Below, one piece after another: positions 1 through 7,298 of a stretch of DNA of 14,301 bases. Within the stretch, counting starts at the first letter, position 1. The number at the start of each line of letters is the position of its first letter. Source of the DNA: CAYXWH01 sp964468755 (GTDB lineage Bacteria; Chloroflexota; Dehalococcoidia; Dehalococcoidales; RBG-16-60-22); assembly GCA_964468755.1 (NCBI GenBank), contig CAYXWH010000048.1:1-14301 (forward strand), read 5' to 3'. The translations under genes were made by a program, and so were the position numbers. The notes beneath the pieces were generated by a model. It searched no databases. It was given only the letters and a program-made list of their open reading frames with translations, and was not told where the DNA came from.

Positions 1-341
1 TCGGCGAAGTAACCCGCGAAAAGCTGGATATACTGCGTAATGCCGACTGGATAGTGATGAATGAGATTAAGAAAGCCAAGCTGTACCACCAGCTCTGGCA
101 GAGCTTTGCCGTGCTTACCGATGTGAAGTCGGTGGGGGTGATGGGCGATTACCGCACCTATGGATATCTGGTGGCGGTACGTGCCGTGACCAGTGATGAC
201 GCCATGACTGCCGACTGGGCACGCCTCCCTTACGACCTGCTATCTCAGATTGCCAGCCGTATCGTTAACGAGGTAAAGGGCGTCAACCGGGTGGTCTATG
301 ATATTACCTCCAAACCCCCGTCAACCATCGAGTGGGAGTGA
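1..341 (+). CDS. guaA: GMP synthase (glutamine-hydrolysing), C-terminal part
   Basis: This is the 3' end of a gene that starts before the window; the first whole codon is at 3-5 and about 112 residues are visible. GuaA converts XMP to GMP using glutamine and ATP in the cytoplasm. The visible part is the C-terminal dimerisation domain of the synthetase half. It shows the family's near-invariant SVGVMGDYRTYGY stretch and ends in the typical ITSKPPSTIEWE tail, so the C-terminus is intact. The ATG at 54 is internal, because homology (GEVTREKLDILRNADWIV) continues upstream of it. It is the first of a run of purine genes on this strand, although a 215-base gap separates it from purD, so shared transcription is not certain. 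Confidence 0.95.
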   Translation, partial: GEVTREKLDILRNADWIVMNEIKKAKLYHQLWQSFAVLTDVKSVGVMGDYRTYGYLVAVRAVTSDDAMTADWARLPYDLLSQIASRIVNEVKGVNRVVYDITSKPPSTIEWE

Positions 342-455
342 GAAACAAGAGCACCAATGCCTGCTAACAAGGTTTTAAAACACCTGCACACTCCCTTAAG
401 ACTCCCTTCATATTATTCCGGAACCGATTATAACGTCCGTTCTCGGGCTTATTAT

Positions 456-464
456 TGCTATACA
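456..464 (+). promoter_or_regulatory. possible extended -10 promoter upstream of purD
   Basis: In the guaA-purD gap, TGC followed by TATACA (459-464) resembles an extended -10 element. The matching -35 region near 436-441 (TCCGTT) is poor. It would place a transcription start near 471, about 85 bases before the purD reading frame, which would allow purDEBC to be expressed apart from guaA. This rests on pattern only. Confidence 0.25.
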
Positions 465-501
465 GGAACGATAAAACGTTAAAGAGGGATTGCACCTTTC
501 T

Positions 502-557
502 TCTAAATCTTACCCTTCTCCTGTTTAGGAGAGGGGAACACAGGGGGGTGAGTTAGA
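502..557 (+). repeat. imperfect palindromic repeat (REP/MITE-like) at the purD start
   Basis: The element is a nested inverted repeat. The inner stem pairs CCCTTCTCCT (513-522) with AGGAGAGGGG (527-536): ten pairs including one G-T, around the loop GTTT. The outer arms TCTAAATCTTACCC (502-515) and GGGTGAGTTAGA (546-557) are also imperfectly complementary. The layout and pyrimidine/purine asymmetry look like a small dispersed palindromic repeat and not a terminator, since no T run follows. Its right end runs into the start of purD and supplies the G-rich GGGGGGTGAG run that would act as ribosome binding site. There is no second copy in the window, so its repetitive nature is inferred. Confidence 0.5.
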
Positions 558-1855
558 TAAAAATACTCGTCGTCGGCAATGGTGCCAGGGAGCACACCCT
601 GGTCTGGAAGATAGCCCAGAGCCCCAAGGTCAAAGAAATCTACGCCGCACCGGGTAATGCCGGTACCGCGCAACTTGCCCGGAACCTGGACATCAGACCC
701 ACCGATATTGAGTCGCTGGTGAAAGTAGCTCTACAAAAACAGATTGACCTTACCGTGGTCGGGCCGGAAGCTCCGCTGGCGGCAGGTATTACTGACCGCT
801 TTCAGAAAGAAGGTCTCCCCGTTTTCGGCGCCAGCCGAGCCGCCGCCGAGATAGAATCGAGCAAGGTTTTCGCCAAGGAGCTGATGCAAAAGTACCATAT
901 CCCCTGTGGAAAAGGCGCCAGCTTTACCGACTTTGCCGGGGCAAAAGACTACGTGGAGCAGCAGTCATTTCCCATCGTCATCAAAGCCGACGGGCTGGCG
1001 GCGGGCAAGGGGGTAATCATCGCCGAATCGGTTGCCGAGGCTCGGGATGCCCTGAGTACATTCATGGAGTCGAAAACCCTGGGTGAAGCCGGTCAGCGGG
1101 TACTGATTGAAGAGCACCTTTCCGGCAATGAAATGAGCGCCTTCGCTTTCACCGATGCCGACGCGGTGGTACCCATGGTCTCTGCCTGCGACTACAAGCG
1201 GGTGTACGACGGCGGCCGGGGGCCCAATACCGGTGGCATGGGAAGTTACAGCCCGCCCTGCTTTCTCAATGAGGCACTCGCCCACACCGTAACCGAGACC
1301 ATTATGAAACCGGCGGTAAGCGCCATGAACGAGGAAAAGAGACCCTACAGGAGCGTCCTCTACGGCGGCTTAATGATTACCAATAATGGTCCAAAAGTGC
1401 TAGAATTTAATGCGCGGTTTGGCGACCCGGAAACACAGGTTGTCCTGCCACGACTAAAAACAGACCTGGTAGCGATTATGCAGGCGGTGGTCGATAATAC
1501 CCTCCATCAGCTGGAAATAGAATGGAGCGAGGATGCCTGTGTCGGGGTGGTTATGGCATCCGGCGGGTATCCCGGCAGCTATCAAACCGGCTTTCCCATC
1601 AGCGGACTGGACGACCTGAATAAAGATATTCTGGTGTTTCACGCCGGTACCAGGTTAGAAAATGGCAAGATAGTGACCAGCGGCGGCAGAGTCATCACCG
1701 TAGTAGCTACCGGCAAGAGCCTCGCTGAAGCCAGAGAGAAGGTCTATGCCAATCTGCCCCGGGTCCACTTTAATGGTTGCCATTACCGCCGGGACATCGC
1801 TGAGATAGGCAATAACGAAACATGGAGAGTCCTGGAGAGGGGATACCGGGGGTAA
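557..1855 (+). CDS. purD: Phosphoribosylamine-glycine ligase (GAR synthetase), apparent ATA start
   Basis: PurD joins phosphoribosylamine and glycine with ATP to give GAR, the second step of purine synthesis. Counted from 557 the product is 432 residues, a normal length. The N-terminal nucleotide-fold motif VVGNGAREH (5-13) is followed by VVGPEAPL (about 67-74). The ATP-grasp part has KADGLAAGKGV (143-153), DGGRGPNTGGMGSYSP (218-233) and EFNARFGDPETQ (283-294). The start is a problem. Homology reaches the codon ATA at 557, exactly where relatives have ATG (M-KILVVGNGAREH), and the codon before it is an in-frame TAG (554-556) preceded by GTG AGT (548-553). The next good start, GTG 719, would remove the essential GNGAREH loop. 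A G-rich ribosome binding site (543-552) lies just before ATA. I take ATA as the start; loss of the start by repeat insertion or a sequence error is possible. purE follows 10 bases later. Confidence 0.85.
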   Translation: MKILVVGNGAREHTLVWKIAQSPKVKEIYAAPGNAGTAQLARNLDIRPTDIESLVKVALQKQIDLTVVGPEAPLAAGITDRFQKEGLPVFGASRAAAEIESSKVFAKELMQKYHIPCGKGASFTDFAGAKDYVEQQSFPIVIKADGLAAGKGVIIAESVAEARDALSTFMESKTLGEAGQRVLIEEHLSGNEMSAFAFTDADAVVPMVSACDYKRVYDGGRGPNTGGMGSYSPPCFLNEALAHTVTETIMKPAVSAMNEEKRPYRSVLYGGLMITNNGPKVLEFNARFGDPETQVVLPRLKTDLVAIMQAVVDNTLHQLEIEWSEDACVGVVMASGGYPGSYQTGFPISGLDDLNKDILVFHAGTRLENGKIVTSGGRVITVVATGKSLAEAREKVYANLPRVHFNGCHYRRDIAEIGNNETWRVLERGYRG

Positions 1856-1865
1856 AGGAGATAAA

Positions 1866-2330
1866 ATGCCACGAGCAGCGGTAATTATGGGCTCCAAATC
1901 AGATAAGCAAGCACTCCAGCCAGCGCTGGAAGTACTGGACCGGCTTGGCATTGATTATGAGGTGAAAGTTATCTCCGCCCACCGTACCCCGGAAAAGGCC
2001 CGCCAGTATGGCATCACCGCCCGGGAACGCGGAATTGAAGTGATAATTGCCGCCGCCGGGGGCGCGGCACACCTCCCCGGTGTCCTCGCCAGCTGGACTA
2101 CCCTGCCGGTGATCGGCGTACCCCTGCCCGGCAGCGAACTGGGCGGCACCGATGCCCTCTACTCCATCGTCCAGATGCCCGCCGGGATACCGGTTGCCTG
2201 TGTGGCAGTGGGCAGCGCCGGAGCCAGGAACGCCGCCTACCTGGCCGCCGAAATACTCGGACTGAAATATGATGAAATCAGGCAGAACTATGAAAAATAC
2301 CGGAGTGACCTGCAAGGAGATTATGAATGA
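1866..2330 (+). CDS. purE: N5-carboxyaminoimidazole ribonucleotide mutase, class I PurE
   Basis: PurE moves the carboxyl group of N5-CAIR to give CAIR, the bacterial route to carboxylated aminoimidazole ribotide. The 154-residue length is typical for the small class I enzyme. Visible motifs are MGSKSD (8-13) for phosphate binding, SAHRTP (about 37-42) with the catalytic His, AAAGGAAHLPG in the middle, and GSELGGTDALYSIVQMPAGIPVA near the active-site loop. The start ATG has a clear AAGGAG eight bases upstream. No PurK (N5-CAIR synthetase) gene is in the window; class I PurE normally needs one, so it should lie elsewhere in the genome. The stop codon overlaps the purB start in ATGA, which suggests translational coupling. 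Confidence 0.95.
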   Translation: MPRAAVIMGSKSDKQALQPALEVLDRLGIDYEVKVISAHRTPEKARQYGITARERGIEVIIAAAGGAAHLPGVLASWTTLPVIGVPLPGSELGGTDALYSIVQMPAGIPVACVAVGSAGARNAAYLAAEILGLKYDEIRQNYEKYRSDLQGDYE

Positions 2331-3664
2331 TTGAACGCTATTCCCGTCCTCAGATGAAGCGGGTATGGTCAGATGAGTCCAAGTTCAATAAATGGCTTGA
2401 GGTAGAAATTGCCGTCTGTGATGCCTGGGCGGAGGTCGGCGCTATTCCCCGTGAGGTAATACCCAAAATTAAACTGGCTAAATGCAATATCAAGCGCATG
2501 AACGAGATTCTGGAAGAGACCCGCCATGATATGACCGCTTTCCTCGGCTCAGTGGCGGAAAGCCTGGGAGAAGAGTCCCGTTTCATCCATCTCGGGCTTA
2601 CCTCCTCCGATATAATTGACACGGCGCTCAGCCTGCAAATGGTTGAAGCTGCCAATATCCTGACGGATGGTATCAAGGAACTGATCAATGCCCTGGCTCA
2701 AAAAGCCATGGAACACAAGTATACGGTTATCATGGGGCGCACCCACGGTATCCATGCCGAGCCGACTTCCTTCGGATTGAAACTGGCGCTCTGGGTGGAA
2801 GAGATGAGGCGCAACCTGCAGCGACTTGTTGAGGTCAATAAAATCATTGCGGCGGGTAAAATATCGGGAGCCGTAGGCACCCATGCCACCGTGCCACCTG
2901 AGGTCGAGACGATAGCTTGCCGTAAGCTCAGGCTCACTCCGGCACCGGTATCCAGTCAGGTTCTCCAGCGCGACCGTCATGCCCAGTTCGTCACCACGCT
3001 GGCTATCATTGCCAGCTCGCTGGAGAAGTTTGCCACCGACATCCGGGGGTTGCAGAGGACTGAGGTAAGCGAGGTTGAAGAGCCATTTGGCGTTAACCAG
3101 ACCGGCTCCTCGGCAATGCCGCATAAAAGAAATCCCGAACTCTGTGAGCGTATCTGCGGTATTGCCCGTTTGATAAGAGGCTACGCGTTGACCGCTATGG
3201 AGAACATCGCTCTTTGGCATGAACGTGACATCAGCCACTCCTCTGCCGAGCGTATTATTCTCCCTGACTCCTGCCTGGCGCTCGATTACAGCCTGAGTAT
3301 ATTCACCAAGGTAATCAAGGGACTGCAGGTCAATCCCGGGAAGATGCAGAAGAATCTCCAGATTACCCGGGGACTGATATTCTCACAGCGGGTAATGCTG
3401 GCGCTTATCGATAAAGGGCTAAGCCGACAGAAAGCGTACGAACTGGTGCAGAGAAACGCTATGAAATCATGGAAAGGTAATAAAAACTTCCTCAAGCTGC
3501 TCAACAATGACCCTGACGTCACTGCGGTCCTTCCCGCCAGCGAGCTGGAACCGATTTTCGACTACCAGTATTACCTGCGCTATGTCGACGAAATTTTTCA
3601 AAGAGTGGGCCTCACCAGAGCACAGTGGAAGGGAAATGCCGGGAAAAACCCGGGAATTATGTAA
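2327..3664 (+). CDS. purB: Adenylosuccinate lyase
   Basis: PurB cleaves fumarate from SAICAR and from adenylosuccinate, so it acts twice in purine synthesis. The product is 445 residues, within the usual range. The fumarase/aspartase superfamily layout is clear: HDMTAF (67-72), LTSSDIIDTA (91-100), GRTHGIHAEP (137-146) with the conserved active-site His140, and the signature GSSAMPHKRNP (260-270) that forms the flexible catalytic loop, followed by HSSAERIILPD (304-314). Start ATG overlaps the purE stop by four bases, and an AAGGAG sits inside the purE end. It is followed by a 63-base gap and purC, which makes the substrate of the first PurB reaction. Confidence 0.96.
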   Translation: MIERYSRPQMKRVWSDESKFNKWLEVEIAVCDAWAEVGAIPREVIPKIKLAKCNIKRMNEILEETRHDMTAFLGSVAESLGEESRFIHLGLTSSDIIDTALSLQMVEAANILTDGIKELINALAQKAMEHKYTVIMGRTHGIHAEPTSFGLKLALWVEEMRRNLQRLVEVNKIIAAGKISGAVGTHATVPPEVETIACRKLRLTPAPVSSQVLQRDRHAQFVTTLAIIASSLEKFATDIRGLQRTEVSEVEEPFGVNQTGSSAMPHKRNPELCERICGIARLIRGYALTAMENIALWHERDISHSSAERIILPDSCLALDYSLSIFTKVIKGLQVNPGKMQKNLQITRGLIFSQRVMLALIDKGLSRQKAYELVQRNAMKSWKGNKNFLKLLNNDPDVTAVLPASELEPIFDYQYYLRYVDEIFQRVGLTRAQWKGNAGKNPGIM

Positions 3665-3727
3665 AAAGTAATATATAAGCTGGCTCCGTACCGGGCCAGT
3701 GAAATTTACGCATAATAAGGTGAAGTG

Positions 3728-4666
3728 ATGCACTATTTCAATTCATCGGTGTTAATGAAGGCAGACCTATCGCTACCGCCGTTCTACCGGGGCAAGGTGC
3801 GTGATACCTATGATCTTGGCAATCAGCTACTTATCATCGCTACCGATCGTATTTCCGCCTTTGATGTGACCCTCTCCAGCGGTATACCCAAGAAAGGCCG
3901 GGTGTTAAACCAGCTCTCCATTTTCTGGTTCCGGCATACTACCGAAATAGTCCCCAACCATTTCCTGGAAGCAGTGGATGCCAGCCACTGCCTTGATTCC
4001 TACCTCCCGCCAGAGAGCAGTTTCACCTGCCCCGCCTATCTCACCAGACGCTCTATGGTGGTTAAAAAGGTGAAACGCATCCCGGTCGAATGCATAGTGC
4101 GTGGCTACCTGGCAGGCTCCGCCTGGGCGGAATACCAGCAAAATGGCACTATCTCCGGCATACGTCAACCGAGAGGTTTGATAGAAAGTCAGGAACTACA
4201 CGAACCACTTTTTACCCCCACTACCAAGGCAGATACCGGCCATGACCTGCCTATCACCATGGATGAGATTAAGAAATTGGTGGGTGAAAAAATTGCCGAG
4301 GAAATGGAAGAAAAGAGCCTGGCTATTTACCAGTTTGCCCGCAATTACGCCCGGAACCGGGGTATTATCATTGCCGATACCAAGTTTGAGTTCGGACTAG
4401 ACGAAAAAAAGCTTATTCTGATTGATGAGCTGCTCACCCCTGATTCATCACGCCTCTGGGACGCCTACCAGTATGAAGCCGGTCACCCTCAACCCAGCTT
4501 TGATAAGCAGCCGGTGCGCGACTGGCTGGTTGCTTCCGGCTGGAACAAGGAGCCACCGGCCCCGGATCTTCCGCCCGACGTCATCACGACTACCACCGAG
4601 CGATACCTGAAGGGCTACGAGCGGATAACCGGTCGGAAACTGGCTCTGGAAAGCCTCGTCCTCTAG
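3728..4666 (+). CDS. purC: Phosphoribosylaminoimidazole-succinocarboxamide (SAICAR) synthase
   Basis: PurC condenses CAIR with aspartate using ATP to form SAICAR, linking the PurE and PurB steps. The product is 312 residues, of the longer (about 300) PurC type. Visible are FYRGKVRDTYD (19-29) with the nucleotide-binding RGKVRD, ATDRISAFD (38-46), the first family signature PVECIVRGYLAGS (119-131) and the second LIDELLTPDSSR (231-242). ATG 3728 is preferred over the adjacent GTG 3725 because AAGGTGA (3718-3724) has better spacing to it. The stop TAG shares the bases CTAG with the stop of the convergent hisB gene, so there is no intergenic space and no terminator between the two clusters. Confidence 0.96.
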   Translation: MHYFNSSVLMKADLSLPPFYRGKVRDTYDLGNQLLIIATDRISAFDVTLSSGIPKKGRVLNQLSIFWFRHTTEIVPNHFLEAVDASHCLDSYLPPESSFTCPAYLTRRSMVVKKVKRIPVECIVRGYLAGSAWAEYQQNGTISGIRQPRGLIESQELHEPLFTPTTKADTGHDLPITMDEIKKLVGEKIAEEMEEKSLAIYQFARNYARNRGIIIADTKFEFGLDEKKLILIDELLTPDSSRLWDAYQYEAGHPQPSFDKQPVRDWLVASGWNKEPPAPDLPPDVITTTTERYLKGYERITGRKLALESLVL

Positions 4667-5253
4667 CGCTCCAGTAAATTCTTGGTGCTGGGCAACTCGC
4701 CGCCAATCCGCTCGTCAATCCTGGTGGCTCTATCCAGGGCCCGGCCCAGAGCCTTGAATACCGCCTCAGCCTTGTGGTGGTCATTAGTGCCGTAGACGAC
4801 CCTGGCATGAAGGTTAAGCCTGGCTTCAGCGGCGAGCGATTCCAGGAAATGGCGGACAAGGTCAGTGGGAAAGCCAAACATATCATTTTCGGCGAAGCTC
4901 AGGTCGAGCACCGCGTAGCCCCGCCCGCTGATATCCACCGCCACCATGGCCAGCGCATCATCCATTGGTACCCAGGCATCAGCCATGCGGACAATACCCC
5001 GCTTTTCGCCGAGGGCTTCTCCGAGGGCTTTCCCCAGGCAAATAGCCACATCCTCAACCAGATGGTGCTGGTCATCTCCCTTGGCTGCTAACTTTATGTC
5101 AAATAAACCGTGCTGGGCGACATGGGACAGCAGATGGTCAAACAAGTTGATGCCGGTACTTATCTCCCATTTCCCGACCCCATCAACATTGAGCTCCAGT
5201 ATAATATTGGTCTCTTTCGTTTTCCGTGTGACGGAACCTGTGCGACTAGCCAT
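4663..5253 (-). CDS. hisB: Imidazoleglycerol-phosphate dehydratase
   Basis: HisB dehydrates imidazole glycerol phosphate to imidazole acetol phosphate, the step before HisC. At 196 residues this is the single-function enzyme without the phosphatase domain of enteric HisB. Manganese-binding motifs are present: NLFDHLLSHVAQHG (36-49), HHLVEDVA (63-70), and the repeat-related NDHHKAEAVFKA (157-168), with STKNLLER at the C-terminus as in many relatives. The start ATG overlaps the end of hisC by 8 bases and has GGAGGGAGA just before it, inside hisC, so the two are translated together. It is the last gene of the local his operon; its stop overlaps the purC stop. Confidence 0.96.
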   Translation of the reverse strand: MASRTGSVTRKTKETNIILELNVDGVGKWEISTGINLFDHLLSHVAQHGLFDIKLAAKGDDQHHLVEDVAICLGKALGEALGEKRGIVRMADAWVPMDDALAMVAVDISGRGYAVLDLSFAENDMFGFPTDLVRHFLESLAAEARLNLHARVVYGTNDHHKAEAVFKALGRALDRATRIDERIGGELPSTKNLLER

Positions 5254-6361
5254 TTATCTCTCCCTCCAATCTCTGGAGTGCGTTTAACACGGCATCGGTA
5301 TGCTCCGCTTTGCCCACACTGATACGGATGCTGTTCTGTAGCAGCGGCTGGTCAAAGTAGCGAACCAGTATCCCCATTGCCTCCAGTTTCCGGTGCAGTT
5401 CGCGGGCACTGCCCTTAAGAACCGCGCAAAAAATATAGTTTGCCTGTGACGGGAACGGCTGCAACCACTCCAGCCGGCTCAAGGCGTCGAACATTCTTTC
5501 CCGCTCGTCAACTATCGCCCTTACCCGGTCCATAAGGTAGTCTCTATCCTTCAGAGACTCCTCCACCGCCACCAGCGCCGCCATATTGACATTATAGGGG
5601 AGCTTGATTTTGCGCAGGTAACCGGCTATCGGCGGCGAAAAAATACCGTAGCCAATCCTCAGACCGGCCAGTCCCGCCCACTTGCTGAAAGTACGCAGCA
5701 CCATTATATTCCGGTACCGGGCTACCAGCGGAACCACCGTAGCCCCGCTGAATTCACAGTACGCTTCGTCAATCAGCAGGGGCACCCCGGTATCCGCCAG
5801 CTCCAGAATAGCTTCCTCAGGGGTAGCGTTACCCGTCGGGTTATTCGGGTTCGACAGGACTATCATTTTGGTCTTCGGGGTTATGGCTGCCTTTACCGCC
5901 CCGACATCAACAGCAAAACCATCACTGCGGGGTATGGCTACCGGTCTCCCACCGTTTACCAGCGTCCGCATCCGGTACAGGTCAAAGGTGGGTATGCAGT
6001 TAATCACCTCGTCGCCCGGCTCCAGGAAGAGACACAGAATATCATCGAGGAGCTCGCCGCTACCGGTAGCGGCTACAATGCATTCCGCGTCAACACCGGT
6101 ATACTCCTGCAACTGCCGGCGAAGCCTGGTCTGCCCGGCATCCGGATAGGTATACCATTTATCACAATCAGCCAGTGCCTGCAGCACCCGCGGTGAACAG
6201 CCATAGGGGTTCTCGTTGGCGTCAAGCTTGATAATATTCCGGGTAGCAATCTTCCCCTTAAGCGTATCCGGTGAAGTATGCGCCGAGTAGCCGCTGAGCT
6301 CCTTTATCTCCGGCCGTATCAACTCCACTATTTCTGAAATATTTTCCGGTGAGCCTGACAA
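5246..6361 (-). CDS. hisC: Histidinol-phosphate aminotransferase
   Basis: HisC is a PLP-dependent class I/II aminotransferase that converts imidazole acetol phosphate to histidinol phosphate. I place the start at TTG 6361 (371 residues) because GGAGAGGT lies seven bases before it. The longer frame from GTG 6403 adds 14 residues with no family resemblance and lacks a ribosome binding site. Motifs, numbered from the TTG: LDANENP (46-52), NPNNPTG (171-177), IDEAYCEF (197-204), and SKWAGLAGLRIGYG with the PLP-binding lysine K227. The C-terminal IRISVG is typical. It overlaps hisB by 8 bases. It is separated from the upstream QueG-like gene by 154 bases, so it may also have its own promoter. Confidence 0.94.
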   Translation of the reverse strand: MSGSPENISEIVELIRPEIKELSGYSAHTSPDTLKGKIATRNIIKLDANENPYGCSPRVLQALADCDKWYTYPDAGQTRLRRQLQEYTGVDAECIVAATGSGELLDDILCLFLEPGDEVINCIPTFDLYRMRTLVNGGRPVAIPRSDGFAVDVGAVKAAITPKTKMIVLSNPNNPTGNATPEEAILELADTGVPLLIDEAYCEFSGATVVPLVARYRNIMVLRTFSKWAGLAGLRIGYGIFSPPIAGYLRKIKLPYNVNMAALVAVEESLKDRDYLMDRVRAIVDERERMFDALSRLEWLQPFPSQANYIFCAVLKGSARELHRKLEAMGILVRYFDQPLLQNSIRISVGKAEHTDAVLNALQRLEGEING

Positions 6362-6515
6362 AAGAATACCTCTCCAATCCCGAATAACGATGCATTTTAA
6401 CACGCATTTATGTCAAAGAGCAACGCAGCACCGGGGATGGGGATGTACCCGACAGACTAAATTTGCAGATTATGTCAATAATATGTCTCAGGAAGAGCCG
6501 ATTCGCCCGCTATGG

Positions 6516-7208
6516 TTACCTGCCTATCGGGCAAACCCGAACGCATTCCGAGCAGCCGCCGGCGGCGCTATAGTAAGTACTGCAGGCAAACTTGTTGATA
6601 ATGTATGGCTCACCATCCGGCGGCATTGACAAAGCCCTTACCGGACAGACATCAATACAAAGACCACAACCATTGCACCCGCCGGTTATCTGGCCGTTAA
6701 CCGGTTGCAGCTCCGCTTCGGTGAGACAACAGGCAAGCCGGACCCTTGGCCCGAAGTCGGGGGTAATCAGCATGCTATTCCAGCCAATTTTGCCCACTCC
6801 CGCCGCCTCGCCGGCATGCTTGTAGGAAAATACCGACCCCAGAAATCTGGAATCCAGCGGACAGCCTGTCGCTGGCAACGGTAACGCTTTCAACCCAAGA
6901 TTACGGGAAGCCCGGGCAACATCGTAAGCTGCCTTGGTCAGACGGCCATTGATAAAGTCAGCATTACTGACCAGCAAATCGTTGAGTGACGCTGCCCCCA
7001 TCACTGTCTCCGGTGAGGCAAGGTCAAGAATTTCCGGGTAGACTTCCATACCGAAAACAACGACCGAGCGCGCCTCGGGGAGCAACCTCAAGGCAGTCTC
7101 CTCGAGCTTGCTCCCTTTGAAATCGGATAACCTGGCTATCCCGACAACATCAGCCTCTATTTCCTGCAGCAAATCGGCTATATCAACGCTCTCTCGCTCA
7201 CTCAACAT
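6516..7208 (-). CDS. Short QueG-like protein with two [4Fe-4S] clusters
   Basis: The product is 230 residues. The C-terminal third carries two ferredoxin-type cluster motifs: C178-x2-C181-x2-C184-x3-C188-P and C209-x9-C219-x2-C222-x3-C226-P. The region before it, HAGEAAGVGKIGWNSMLITP (131-150) and FGPRVRLACCLTEAEL, matches the pattern seen in epoxyqueuosine reductase (QueG) and other double-cluster proteins (HAA..AGLGWIGKNT..). It is much shorter than true QueG (about 350-380 residues) and ends four residues after the last cysteine, so the HEAT-like C-terminus is absent. Start ATG 7208 has GAGGGGG eight bases upstream. It sits between hisD and hisC, 90 bases after hisD. I infer an electron-transfer or corrinoid-linked reductase role; a real role in histidine synthesis is not shown. 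The substrate is unknown. Confidence 0.75.
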   Translation of the reverse strand: MLSERESVDIADLLQEIEADVVGIARLSDFKGSKLEETALRLLPEARSVVVFGMEVYPEILDLASPETVMGAASLNDLLVSNADFINGRLTKAAYDVARASRNLGLKALPLPATGCPLDSRFLGSVFSYKHAGEAAGVGKIGWNSMLITPDFGPRVRLACCLTEAELQPVNGQITGGCNGCGLCIDVCPVRALSMPPDGEPYIINKFACSTYYSAAGGCSECVRVCPIGR

Positions 7209-7298
7209 TGTTTAGCCCCCTCATTACCATGGTACCATAACCATAGCCGTACAGAAAAATAAATTTGGATTTACCGCTGTGTGAAATTAACGGACTAA

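Noticed and set aside
390..408. direct repeat ACTCCCTT twice, 11 bases apart, in the guaA-purD gap
   Set aside because: It is short and alone; it could be an operator spaced by one helical turn, but nothing else supports it.
719..1855. purD starting at GTG 719
   Set aside because: It would remove 54 residues including the essential GNGAREH loop, which is clearly encoded upstream in the same frame.
2549..3238. 229-residue open frame on the - strand
   Set aside because: It is antisense to the well-supported purB gene, and its translation shows no family motif.
3680..3699. CTGGC...GCCAG hairpin between purB and purC
   Set aside because: The stem is five pairs with a ten-base loop and no T run; too weak to call a terminator or attenuator.
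7225..7238. overlapping palindromes TACCATGGTA and ATGGTACCAT between hisD and the QueG-like gene
   Set aside because: Short palindromes of this size occur by chance and no promoter is placed around them; kept only as a note.
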